Assembly (NCBI RefSeq): GCF_900102875.1
Contig: NZ_FNGH01000012.1
Coordinates: 1 to 64,000, forward strand
DNA from: Franzmannia pantelleriensis
Lineage (GTDB): Bacteria > Pseudomonadota > Gammaproteobacteria > Pseudomonadales > Halomonadaceae
Direction of reading: 5' to 3'
DNA: 64,000 nt
A program made the position numbers and the translations under genes. Of this stretch, positions 28,248-36,459 are shown in pieces. Each line of letters starts with the position of its first letter. Positions within the stretch are counted from its first letter, which is position 1. Below the pieces are notes generated by a model. The model saw only the letters and a list, made by a program, of their open reading frames with translations, did no database searches and had not been told where the DNA came from.

Positions 28248-29438
28248 TCACCCCACCTTGACGATCAGCGCTGCGGCGGAGTCGCCGGCCGCACAGCCGG
28301 TCACCAGGGCGTAGCCACCGCCCTTCAGGGCGGTCTCCTCGATGGCCTCGATCAGCAGGCGCGCCAGGGTCGGGGCCTGGGGGTGGCCGTAGACCAACGA
28401 GGTGCCGTAGTTGTTGAAGGTGTGCGCATCCAGCCCCAGCGCCTTGGCCAGATGCAGGTCGTTGGCGATGAACGGCGAGTGATTCTTGACCGTCTTGATC
28501 TGGTCCAGCGTCAGGCCAGCCTGGTTGAGCGCACGCTTGAACGACTCCGCCGGCGCCATGGGCATGTGCGCCGGCTTGGTGCGGGCATGGCCGTAGGCCA
28601 CCACCTGCACGACCATCCGCGGGTCGCGGCTCATCGCCTCGGCCCGCTCGCGAGTGGTGACGATGATGCCGGCGTTGGCATCCGCGGGATGGGTCTGGGC
28701 ACCGAAGGTGTGGATGCCGTCGGGCTGTACCGTGCGCAGCCTGGCCAGCGCCTCGCCGCTGGTGGCGGTCACCCCCTCGTCGGCCTCGACGAGTTTGGTC
28801 TCCTTGCGCGAGACGGCGACCTCCACCGGAAACATGTAGCGCTTCTGGAAGGCGCGATCGTCGGCCAGCGCCTCGGCGTACTGCTCGTAGCGGCGCAGGG
28901 TCAGCTCATCGGCCTGCTCACGGCTGAAGCCGTGCTCGCGGGCAACGTTCTCGGCGGTGGTCAGCATGTCCTTGCCGGTGGCCGGGTCGGCGGCGATGTT
29001 GTCCATGTTCCAGTTTTCGGCAATCACCTCGCCCCCCGGCCCGTTGGGGTTGGGCCAGATGGTGTGCGGGCCGTTGGAGGGGCGATCGGCGAGCAGGCAG
29101 TAGGTGGTCTCGAAGTTGCCGGCACTCACCGCCAGCGCGGCGTTGAACACCGCGGTGGTGGCGGTGGCACAGGCCTGGGTGATGTTCTGGCCCGGCGCCT
29201 GGGGAGCACCCATCATCGCCGCCGCCCAGGGCGCGCCGTAGAAGATCGACTTCTGCCCCACCGAAACGCCGAGGTAGAGGTAGTCGATCAGGGTGGGATC
29301 GACATCCCGCGCGGCGAACCAGCGCTTGCTGGTGGCGGCGCCGAGTTCGATGGAATTGACATTGGCCAGGCTGCCCATCCATTTGCAGAACGGGCTGGAG
29401 TAGTAGCCACCGTAGGGGATGTAGGCGTTGTTGAGCAT
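28248..29438 (-). CDS. Thiolase family protein, candidate hydroxybenzoyl-acetyl-CoA thiolase
   Basis: The 396-aa thiolase has the active-site cysteine in QNITQACATATTAVFNAALA, the histidine region NNYGTSLVYGHPQ and a C-terminal GGGYALVTGCAAGDSAAALI with the second cysteine. The usual NEAF box is replaced by KNHSPFIANDLHLAKALG, which marks a divergent subgroup. It would cleave a beta-ketoacyl-CoA with CoA to give acetyl-CoA and a shortened acyl-CoA, here plausibly aroyl-CoA. I chose MLNNAYIPYGGYYSS at 29438. It is followed downstream by TRAP system 2 and preceded by the CoA-transferase gene. Confidence 0.86.
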   Translation of the reverse strand: MLNNAYIPYGGYYSSPFCKWMGSLANVNSIELGAATSKRWFAARDVDPTLIDYLYLGVSVGQKSIFYGAPWAAAMMGAPQAPGQNITQACATATTAVFNAALAVSAGNFETTYCLLADRPSNGPHTIWPNPNGPGGEVIAENWNMDNIAADPATGKDMLTTAENVAREHGFSREQADELTLRRYEQYAEALADDRAFQKRYMFPVEVAVSRKETKLVEADEGVTATSGEALARLRTVQPDGIHTFGAQTHPADANAGIIVTTRERAEAMSRDPRMVVQVVAYGHARTKPAHMPMAPAESFKRALNQAGLTLDQIKTVKNHSPFIANDLHLAKALGLDAHTFNNYGTSLVYGHPQAPTLARLLIEAIEETALKGGGYALVTGCAAGDSAAALIVKVG

Positions 29439-29513
29439 GTCGGCTTCTCGTTGGGGAAGAAAAAGGGGGCTCGCCGACCTCACCGGGTGCGAAGAGCCCC
29501 AACCTGATGATCG

Positions 29514-31070
29514 TTATGCCACTAGATGTGCACGCAGCTCACCCCACTGGGGCTGGAAGATGCCCGCGGGCATCTCGCGCAGCTCCTCGGCAATGCGCGG
29601 CACGAAGTCCATGGCGGCCAGGATGTCGCGCTCGACGTCGATGCCCGGCGCCACTTCGGTCAGGGTGATCTCGCCGTCGATCAGTTCGAAGACGCAGCGC
29701 TCGGTGACGAACAGCACCGGCTTGCCGGTTTCCTGGGCATAGCGGCCGCTGAAGGTGATCTGGTCGACGCGCTGCACGAACTTGCGCCGCGGCCCCTCCT
29801 TGTCGATCCTGATGCTCCCGTCGCTGACCGCCACCTCGCCGCCGTTGGTGAAGGTCCCGCAGAACACCACCTTGCGGGCGTTCTGGCTGATATTGATGAA
29901 GCCGCCTGGGCCAACCACCTTGTCGCCGAACTTGCTGACGTTGAGGTTGCCTTCGTGGTCGGTCTGGGCCAGGCCCAGAAAGCAGACATCCAGGCCGCCG
30001 CCGTCGTAGAAGTCGAACTGGTAGCCGTGGTCGATGATCGCCTCGGCGTTGTAGGCGGTGGCGAAGTCGCCGCCGCTGGCGGGCACGCCGCCGTAGGTGC
30101 CGAGCTCGGTGGTCAGGGTCATCAGGTCACTGACGCCCTCCTCCGCCGCCACGCTGGAGACCCCTTCGGGCATGCCGATGCCGAGGTTGACCATGCCGCC
30201 CGCCGGCAGCTCCATGGCGGCACGCCGGGCGATCACCTTGCGCGGGTCCAGCGACAGCGGCTTGATGCCGTCCAGCGGCACCTTGAGATCGCCAGCCAGC
30301 GCCGGGTTATAGGTTGTGGTGATGGTCTGCATGTGGTGTTCAGGCTCGGCCACCACCACGTGGTCGACCAGGTCCCCCGGCACCTTGACCTGCTTGGGGT
30401 GCAGGCTGCCCTGTGAGGCCAGGTACTCGACCTGGGCGATGACGATACCGCCGCTGTTCTTGGCTGCCTGGGCCATCGAGAGCTGCTCGAGGAACAGCGC
30501 CTCGCGCTCCATGCTAAGGTTGCCGCGCTCGTCGGCGGTGGTGGCACGGATCACTGCCACGTCCACCGGGAAGGTGCGATACAGCAGCCACTCCTCGCCC
30601 TCGAGCTCGACCAGCTTGACCAGGTCCTCCTCGGCCGCCGTATTGGCCTTACCACCTTCGAGACGCGGATCGACGAAGGTGCCGAGCCCCACCTTGCTCA
30701 GCACACCGGGCTTTTTGCCGGCGATATGCCGCCATAGATGCGCCAGCACGCCCTGGGGCAGCAGGTAGCCCTCGGCATGGTTCTCGCGGAGCAGGTCACC
30801 CATGCGCGGCGCCTGGCCCGTATGGCCGCTGATCAGCCGCTTGACCAGACCGACATGACCGAGGTGATTCATGCCGCGGGCCTTGCCATCGCCGCAGCCA
30901 CAGCTGTGCGCCACGGTCAGGTCGCGCGGCGCGCCGGTCTCCACAAAGCGTGCCTCCAGCGCCGTGGCCACGGCCTCGGCAAAGCCGCATAGGCCGGCGG
31001 TGGTCCAGATGACGGTATCGCCGTCCCGGATCAGTCTCGCTGCGGTGGTGCTGTCGATGATCTTGCTCAC
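29514..31070 (-). CDS. Acyl-CoA:carboxylate CoA-transferase (family I, single chain)
   Basis: The 518-aa protein is a fused alpha-beta CoA-transferase like YdiF or propionate CoA-transferase. The first half has IWTTAGLCGFAEAVATALEA and MNHLGHVGLVKRLISGHTGQ; the second half has VNLGIGMPEGVSSVAAEEGV and the catalytic-glutamate segment LTTELGTYGGVPASGGDFA. It would move CoA between carboxylic acids, either activating an imported acid or recovering CoA from a product. It is 75 bases upstream of the thiolase gene. An operator-like site TGTTTAATCAACAA sits 52-65 bases upstream of its start. Confidence 0.9.
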   Translation of the reverse strand: MSKIIDSTTAARLIRDGDTVIWTTAGLCGFAEAVATALEARFVETGAPRDLTVAHSCGCGDGKARGMNHLGHVGLVKRLISGHTGQAPRMGDLLRENHAEGYLLPQGVLAHLWRHIAGKKPGVLSKVGLGTFVDPRLEGGKANTAAEEDLVKLVELEGEEWLLYRTFPVDVAVIRATTADERGNLSMEREALFLEQLSMAQAAKNSGGIVIAQVEYLASQGSLHPKQVKVPGDLVDHVVVAEPEHHMQTITTTYNPALAGDLKVPLDGIKPLSLDPRKVIARRAAMELPAGGMVNLGIGMPEGVSSVAAEEGVSDLMTLTTELGTYGGVPASGGDFATAYNAEAIIDHGYQFDFYDGGGLDVCFLGLAQTDHEGNLNVSKFGDKVVGPGGFINISQNARKVVFCGTFTNGGEVAVSDGSIRIDKEGPRRKFVQRVDQITFSGRYAQETGKPVLFVTERCVFELIDGEITLTEVAPGIDVERDILAAMDFVPRIAEELREMPAGIFQPQWGELRAHLVA

Positions 31071-31117
31071 TGTATTGGTCCCCTTGATGGGAGGCGCTAT
31101 ACGCTACAACCCCATAC

Positions 31118-31135
31118 AAATTGTTTAATCAACAA
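31118..31135 (-). promoter_or_regulatory. MarR-like operator before the CoA-transferase gene
   Basis: AAATTGTTTAATCAACAA. The arms TTGTT (31121-31125) and AACAA (31131-31135) are perfect; the 11-mer AAATTGTTTAA is identical to one at 40252-40262 before the ligase gene. It lies 48 bases upstream of the CoA-transferase start. Confidence 0.55.
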
Positions 31136-31178
31136 ACCTTAATGCTGACACCCATGACCATCCCCGCGGGTGCACCGG

Positions 31179-32474
31179 TCAGCCAGTCAGCACCAGTACG
31201 ATCTGCGGATAGAAGATCACCAGGGCCACCACCACGATATCGGCGATCAGGAAGGTCGAGACGCCCTTGAAGATATCCATCAGCGAGGCGTACTTGCCCG
31301 CCACGCCCTTGATCACGAAGATGTTCATGCCCACCGGTGGCGTGATCATGCCGATCTCCAGCAGCTTGACCAGCAGCACGCCGAACCAGATCAGGCTGAC
31401 GTCATAGAGTTCGAATATCGGCAGCAGTACCGGCAGGGTCACCAGCATGGCACCGAAGGGCTCCATGAACAGGCCCAGGAAGAGATAGATCAGCACCACG
31501 ATCAGCATCAGCTGCAGGTAGGAGGGATCCCAGCCGCCAACCGCACTGGTGATATAACCGGCCACGCCGCTGAGGCTCAGGAACAGCGTGAACATGCTGG
31601 CACCGACGCCGATGATCAGCAGCGCCGAGGTGGTCGAGAGCGTCTCGAGCAGGGCATCTTTCATCTCCCGCTTGCCAAGGCGGCGCAAGACCAAGCCAAT
31701 CAGGATGGCCCCGGCAGCACCGACGGCACCGGCCTCGGTGGCGGTAAAGAAGCCCGAGAAGAGCCCACCAAACACCAGCACGCCCAGCGCCAGTACCGGC
31801 CAGATATCGATCAGCGCCTGGCGCGGCGACACATCGCGGGCACCGGTCGCCTCGCGGGGCACGATGTCCGGGCGCAGCCAGCTGACCATCAGGATCACGA
31901 TGCAGTAGCTCACCGCGGTCAGTAGGCCGATGGTGATGCCACCCAAGAACACCTGGGTGATGGAGACCTGGGCGAACACGCCGTAGACGATCATCAGGAT
32001 GCTGGGGGGTATCAACGCGCCGATGGTGCCCCCCGCGGCGATGGTGCCGCAGGCGAAGCTTGGCTTGTAGCCACCCTTGACCATCTCGGGAATGGCGATG
32101 CGCCCCATCGCCGCCGAGCAGGCCACGCTGGAACCACTCACCGCGGCAAAGCCGGAACTGGCGAAGATGCTGGAAATCGCCACGCCCCCCGGCAGCCAGC
32201 GAAACACCACCTTGGCGGCGTTGAACAGGCCGTTGGTGAGGCCGGTGTGATAGCAGACGAAGCCCATCAGCAGGAACATCGGTACCGCGCTGAGCGTCCA
32301 CTTGGCGATAAACTCATAGGGCGTCGAGGAGAGCATGCCGATGGCGGTATCCCAGCCGAACATGGTCGTCATGCCCCCCAGCGACACCGCCACCAGCGCC
32401 AGTGCCACCGGCACTCGCAGCGCCAGCAGCAACAGCAGGATCGCCAGGCCTGTAAAACCGATCGCAACGGACAT
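31179..32474 (-). CDS. TRAP transporter large membrane subunit (DctM), system 1
   Basis: The 431-aa protein is a DctM: FTGLAILLLLLALRVPVALA, FAAVSGSSVACSAAMGRIAI, AAGGTIGALIPPSILMIVYG and MITPPVGMNIFVIKGVAGK at the end. AAGGT lies seven bases before the ATG. It follows dctQ by 4 bases. With dctP at 33054 and dctQ it forms a complete system upstream of the CoA-transferase and thiolase genes. Confidence 0.95.
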   Translation of the reverse strand: MSVAIGFTGLAILLLLLALRVPVALALVAVSLGGMTTMFGWDTAIGMLSSTPYEFIAKWTLSAVPMFLLMGFVCYHTGLTNGLFNAAKVVFRWLPGGVAISSIFASSGFAAVSGSSVACSAAMGRIAIPEMVKGGYKPSFACGTIAAGGTIGALIPPSILMIVYGVFAQVSITQVFLGGITIGLLTAVSYCIVILMVSWLRPDIVPREATGARDVSPRQALIDIWPVLALGVLVFGGLFSGFFTATEAGAVGAAGAILIGLVLRRLGKREMKDALLETLSTTSALLIIGVGASMFTLFLSLSGVAGYITSAVGGWDPSYLQLMLIVVLIYLFLGLFMEPFGAMLVTLPVLLPIFELYDVSLIWFGVLLVKLLEIGMITPPVGMNIFVIKGVAGKYASLMDIFKGVSTFLIADIVVVALVIFYPQIVLVLTG

Positions 32475-32478
32475 GAAA

Positions 32479-32997
32479 TTACCTTTCGTCTTGCTCAGGA
32501 GTGTCGTAGTTAGTGCCCGTTGCCAGCAGCGGCAGCCTCACCAAGCAGACCAGCGCCGCCAGTGAAAACGCCGCGGGAAGCACAAAGTAGGTCGGCCAGA
32601 CCGGCATGGGCACATTGAGCGACATGACATAGGCGCCGATCTGGTACTGCTCCATCGCCTTATCCCAAGTGGCCACGGCAAGCACCAGATAGATGGCGGC
32701 GGACAACACCGAGACCAGTACGTCGGAGACACGAATGAGCCATGGCCCCATCATGCCCTCCAGCGCCTCGACACGGATCATCCCGCGCCGCCACTCGACC
32801 CAGCCCAGCGGTAGCAGCGCCAAGGTGATCAGGTAGTAGCGGGTGACCAACTCAAGGGTGGCGGGAATCGACACCGACAGCGTCGAGCGCAGCACCACGT
32901 CGAGCGTGATATGCAGCACCATCAGCAGGATGCCCAGGGTCCCGAGCAGCGCCAGGCCGACGGCGGCCTGGTTGGTCAGGCGGTAGAGAAAAGCCAT
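32479..32997 (-). CDS. TRAP transporter small membrane subunit (DctQ), system 1
   Basis: The 172-aa protein has four hydrophobic segments: VGLALLGTLGILLMVLHITL, YLITLALLPLGWVEWRRGMI (with the typical charged break), VLVSVLSAAIYLVLAVATWD and a C-terminal VLPAAFSLAALVCLVRLPLL. It is the DctQ partner of system 1. The start MAFLYRL at 32997 has GGAG eight bases upstream and is preferred over 33039. Confidence 0.92.
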   Translation of the reverse strand: MAFLYRLTNQAAVGLALLGTLGILLMVLHITLDVVLRSTLSVSIPATLELVTRYYLITLALLPLGWVEWRRGMIRVEALEGMMGPWLIRVSDVLVSVLSAAIYLVLAVATWDKAMEQYQIGAYVMSLNVPMPVWPTYFVLPAAFSLAALVCLVRLPLLATGTNYDTPEQDER

Positions 32998-33053
32998 GAT
33001 GGAGTCTCCAGCGTCACATGCCGGCCCGCAGGCCGGCATTCAACGGATCAGCA

Positions 33054-34187
33054 TCAGCTGCCGTAGGAGGCGAAATCGACGTCACTCCAGATTTCGCGCT
33101 TCATGGCCTCGGCAACCGCCTCGGGATCGTCACCGGTCTCCTCGACGATCTCTGTCCATTTGTCGACCAGCGCCTGGAAACGCTCGATCTTGCTCTCGGC
33201 ATCCTCGACGCCATAGCGGCTCTCGGCCTGCTCGGCGGCGTAGACGAGATCCTCTTCGAGGAAGGCGGGAATGGCGTCGAGCAGGTCCTGCTCGGGTTCG
33301 AGAATTTCGATGCCGCTGTCGTGGGCGATTTCACGCGCCTCATCGGCCATCTCGTAACCCCAGCGCTGGGTAATCGCCGCACTGGCTTCGACGGACGCGT
33401 GGATCATCGCCTCACGCTCCTCGGCGGAGAGCGTCTCCCAGGTACGCTGGCCAATGGCATGGGAAATGGTGCTGTGGAAGGTCCCCAGTTCGATGTCCGT
33501 CACATAGTTGAGCACGTCGTCGAGGCGGAAGGAGATGATATCGGCGATGGAGGCAACCGTGCCCTCGATCACGCCCTGAGAGAGCGACTCGTAGGTCTCG
33601 CCCACCGACATGGTCGCCGGGGTCAGGCCGACCGACTCGGCCCAGCGCGAGTACTGCGGGCCGCCGACCCGCATGCGCAGGCCGCGCAGATCATCCAGCG
33701 AGCGCACCGGCTCGGTGCTCAGGATGCGATAAAGATCCGAGGCGTGGGAGCTGGTAAAGACGATGCCCAGCTCGCGCAGCTCGTCCTGGCACTCGGCGCA
33801 GGTGACGATGTATTCGGTGACCGCGGCGCCCATGGCATGCGGCGTAGTGCCGAGGAAGGCCATATCACCGACCAGATTGATCTCCGGCAGGTCGGCCGGG
33901 AAGTAGGCCGGCAGGAACAGCCCCGCCTCCACCAGGCCACTGCGGATGGCGTTGCGCATATTGCCGATGTTGGCTACCTCGGTGCCCAGCAGGGTGCCCG
34001 TCAGCACGCCGTCTGTCTTCTCCTCGAGGCGCTCGGCGAATTCGGTGAACATCGGGTCGTAGGCCGGGTGCGCTGGCGGCACCCCGGGGGCCATGCGCAG
34101 CTCACGCGCCTGTGCATGGCTGGCGATTGCCAGGCTGCTAACGGTCACAGCGATGGCCAGGGTCTTGAGCAGCGGGCGTGTCATCAT
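33054..34187 (-). CDS. TRAP transporter periplasmic binding protein (DctP), system 1
   Basis: The 377-aa protein has a signal peptide (LLKTLAIAVTVSSLAIASHA, cleavage near AQA) and DctP features: LRMAPGVPPAHPAYDPMFTE, LRGLRMRVGGPQYSRWAESV and SQGVIEGTVASIADIISFRL. It is longer than the other DctP proteins of the window. AGGTGA lies just before two adjacent ATGs (34187 and 34184); either may be used. It heads the system 1 operon. Confidence 0.92.
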   Translation of the reverse strand: MMTRPLLKTLAIAVTVSSLAIASHAQARELRMAPGVPPAHPAYDPMFTEFAERLEEKTDGVLTGTLLGTEVANIGNMRNAIRSGLVEAGLFLPAYFPADLPEINLVGDMAFLGTTPHAMGAAVTEYIVTCAECQDELRELGIVFTSSHASDLYRILSTEPVRSLDDLRGLRMRVGGPQYSRWAESVGLTPATMSVGETYESLSQGVIEGTVASIADIISFRLDDVLNYVTDIELGTFHSTISHAIGQRTWETLSAEEREAMIHASVEASAAITQRWGYEMADEAREIAHDSGIEILEPEQDLLDAIPAFLEEDLVYAAEQAESRYGVEDAESKIERFQALVDKWTEIVEETGDDPEAVAEAMKREIWSDVDFASYGS

Positions 34188-34213
34188 GGGTCACCTCAGC
34201 GGTTGGGTTATAT

Positions 34214-34232
34214 TTGTTTATTTACACAACAA
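34214..34232 (-). promoter_or_regulatory. MarR-like half-site pair before TRAP system 1
   Basis: TTGTT (34214-34218) and AACAA (34228-34232) flank TATTTACAC, in an AT-rich stretch 27-45 bases upstream of dctP. It resembles but does not exactly match the sites at 20279, 31118 and 40252. The rest of 34233-34321 shows no other signal. Confidence 0.38.
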
Positions 34233-34321
34233 TAGATATCTACATCTATCTTTCGCTCGATTATAGTCCACAGCACCACCATCTCCGATACCAGACTTTG
34301 GTATGAACTTTGCCCACACGC

Positions 34322-34352
34322 AGAAGGGCCAGCGCAATGCGCTGGCCCTTCT
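34322..34352 (-). terminator. Terminator-like hairpin after the 43-aa gene
   Basis: AGAAGGGCCAGCGC and GCGCTGGCCCTTCT form perfect 14-bp arms around a 3-base loop. It lies 50 bases past the stop of the 43-aa gene. No strong T-run follows on either strand. Confidence 0.6.
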
Positions 34353-34401
34353 GTTGACCGCTTACCCTTGACCGCGGCCGGCGCCGCGGATTCTCGAGCG
34401 G

Positions 34402-34533
34402 TTAGATGGCGTATCGGGTCAGGAGATGAGCCCGATGGGTACGATAGGCACGCTCGCTCATACGCTCGAGCAGACGATAGCCCATCTGGCCAGCACGCTT
34501 GATCAGAGGAAAGTGGGAGTTGAACGTCTTCAT
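34402..34533 (-). CDS. Small basic protein of 43 residues, unknown
   Basis: An ATG at 34533 opens MKTFNSHFPLIKRAGQMGYR, LLERMSERAYRTHRAHLL and TRYAI, stopping at 34404-34402. The product is rich in Arg and His, and codons are biased to CGT and CTG, as in well expressed genes. Promoter-like TTAGAC and TATTCT boxes 18 bases apart lie upstream, overlapping a perfect palindrome (34584-34599), and a hairpin follows downstream, so it looks like a stand-alone gene. I do not recognise the family. The ribosome site (CAGGTCCC) is weak. Confidence 0.55.
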   Translation of the reverse strand: MKTFNSHFPLIKRAGQMGYRLLERMSERAYRTHRAHLLTRYAI

Positions 34534-34583
34534 GGTAGTGGGACCTGATAGTTTCATGAGGATGCTAACAGAATACCCGATAA

Positions 34584-34599
34584 TTAGACCTTAGTCTAA
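34584..34599. promoter_or_regulatory. Perfect palindrome TTAGAC-CTTA-GTCTAA
   Basis: Six-base arms around a 4-base spacer, lying 51-66 bases upstream of the 43-aa gene and overlapping its likely -35 box. It is probably a repressor or activator binding site; the factor is unknown. Confidence 0.5.
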
Positions 34600-34689
34600 C
34601 CCGCTCCTCTTCCGCGCCAGCGGGCACGTGACCCTGCACGGCGGAATAATCCGCCGCACATGGCCGTGTACGCCTTCGAGGCGACCCAT

Positions 34690-36339
34690 TTACTCACACA
34701 CGAAGCTGTCGGCGCTGCTCTTATCACCATCGTGGTAGCGTGCCACCCGTGGGTAGGGGCAAAGCGGACGGCTGATGTCACCAAGGGCGTCGAGCGCCTC
34801 CTGGTTATCGGGCTGCACCCCAGCCAGGATCGCGTCAGGGCGTTCGCCCTCCTCCACCCAAGCCGTCAGCGCGGAGAGGAAGTCGATGTCCGCCGTGACC
34901 ACACCATCTACGCCATGGGGCATGCCGGGCACCCGATAGAAGCGCACGAACTCATCCGCCCGCCCGTCGTGATTGTGGTCTAGCTGACGATACCAGCGGG
35001 TGGTGTCATTCACCGAAAAGACCGGATCACTGTTACCGTGAAATACCAGCATGCGCCCGCCTGCCGCCTTGAACTCGACCATCTCGGGATCATCGACGCC
35101 CGGTGGCGTCATGAACGCCATGGCCGATTCGGAGAAGGTGTCGTTGCTGGCATAGATGCGCGGCGCATCACTGTCGAAATCGAACGTCAGCAGGTACTCC
35201 TCGAGCGACGCCGGATCTCCGGCCACCTCGGTGGGTGGCGTGGTAAACACCTGCGCCAGGGCCGAGGCCCCCATCACGCCAATGATGGGCCGGTTGTCCC
35301 AATCGTCGATAGGCGATTCCAGCTTCCACATACGCCAATTCTGCGAGGCGATGCCGGTATCCCATGGCCAGTCACTATAGAGGGGCACGCCCTGGGAGTT
35401 GTGGGGCCCACCATGCACAGCCTTTAGCGCCGCGACCTGGGCACTGCTGAGGCACGCCTGGGTGTGGCCCGCCTCGCAGCGCAACTGCTCGATATCGAAG
35501 TACTCCTGGCAGGCATCGATATCGGCGACGATACCATCCTCCACGCCGTCAAGATGGTCACAGGATTGCCGCACGGCATTCGCCACGAGGGCGAGGTCGT
35601 CACGACTGAAGGCGCGCCTGACATCCCCCTCGATCGCAGTGAAGGCCTGAATGTCCCAGGCGTGCTGCAGCGCCGCCTTGGGCAGGTTGAGGCCTGGGTA
35701 GCCGACCAGCAAGCCATCGAAGGCGTCGGGCATCCGTGCGGCCGCCACCATGGCGTGCCGCCCGCCGTTGGACCGCCCGACACCATAGGTATAGCGCACC
35801 TCGGTGGCGTAGAAATCCTCCACTAATGACACCGCAAGCGGATGGAGCTTGGCCACGGCGGCGTAGCCATAGTCCTGCCGCGCTTGGGGATCCAGCCCGA
35901 AACGTGCCCCGCTGGCAAGTCCGGCATCCTGAGCATAGCTGTCATGCCCGGCATCACTGGAGACCACGGCAAAACCACGGGCAAGCGCACTGCCGGTTCC
36001 TGGCAGCACCTCGCCAGTGGCGGGCACCACCTCACCATCGGTGCCACCATTGAACTGATGAATGAAGCCGTGATTCCACTCCTCCGGCAGCCTCAACTCG
36101 AAGCGGATCCCATACTCCTGACCATCGATGCCAGTGTGCTCATGTGTTACCCCCTGCACATGGCAGTGGGCAATACCCCACTCACTCTCCCTGGGCAGCG
36201 CCTCGCTAGCCGTGATGCGCATATCCGCTGACGTTGAGTAGGCTTCGCTTAACGCCTCGCACTGGCTCTCCGCCGCGACGGGAGCCGACAACAGCACAGC
36301 ACCTGATACCAGTAAGATATTAATAGATAAGAGCTTCAT
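34690..36339 (-). CDS. Tannase/feruloyl esterase family alpha/beta hydrolase, exported
   Basis: The 549-aa protein has a signal peptide (LLSINILLVSGAVLLSAPVA, cleavage near AAA/ES) and the tannase/feruloyl esterase fold. It has a nucleophile elbow YGVGRSNGGRHAMVAA (Ser near residue 190), Asp in VFHGNSDPVFSVND (about 436) and His in PGMPHGVDGV (about 474), and a calcium-type loop DHNHDGRADEF. It would release hydroxycinnamic or gallic acids from plant esters in the periplasm or outside. In most studied members a cysteine precedes the Ser and follows the His (CS-D-HC); here the residues are Arg and Gly. It lies beside porin, CoA-ligase and thioesterase genes, fitting ferulate or coumarate supply. 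Confidence 0.9.
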   Translation of the reverse strand: MKLLSINILLVSGAVLLSAPVAAESQCEALSEAYSTSADMRITASEALPRESEWGIAHCHVQGVTHEHTGIDGQEYGIRFELRLPEEWNHGFIHQFNGGTDGEVVPATGEVLPGTGSALARGFAVVSSDAGHDSYAQDAGLASGARFGLDPQARQDYGYAAVAKLHPLAVSLVEDFYATEVRYTYGVGRSNGGRHAMVAAARMPDAFDGLLVGYPGLNLPKAALQHAWDIQAFTAIEGDVRRAFSRDDLALVANAVRQSCDHLDGVEDGIVADIDACQEYFDIEQLRCEAGHTQACLSSAQVAALKAVHGGPHNSQGVPLYSDWPWDTGIASQNWRMWKLESPIDDWDNRPIIGVMGASALAQVFTTPPTEVAGDPASLEEYLLTFDFDSDAPRIYASNDTFSESAMAFMTPPGVDDPEMVEFKAAGGRMLVFHGNSDPVFSVNDTTRWYRQLDHNHDGRADEFVRFYRVPGMPHGVDGVVTADIDFLSALTAWVEEGERPDAILAGVQPDNQEALDALGDISRPLCPYPRVARYHDGDKSSADSFVCE

Positions 36340-36395
36340 CGCCTCGTACCTCTTTCATGACGCCAATGGCCTTGAATAACCTGGCCATCTTCTCG

Positions 36396-36429
36396 TCAAA
36401 AATGCCCGGCGAGCAGAGGCGCGCCGGGC
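36396..36429 (-). terminator. Rho-independent terminator after the porin gene
   Basis: GCCCGGC (36404-36410) and GCGCCGGGC (36421-36429) pair; on the minus strand the stem is followed by ATTTTTGAC. It lies 30 bases past the porin stop. Confidence 0.8.
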
Positions 36430-36459
36430 AAGGAGCTAGTTAAAGGTACATCCAACGGA

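Noticed and set aside
29514-31070. Assignment as PcaIJ (beta-ketoadipate CoA-transferase)
   Set aside because: It is a single 518-residue chain of the YdiF type; PcaI and PcaJ are two separate small subunits.
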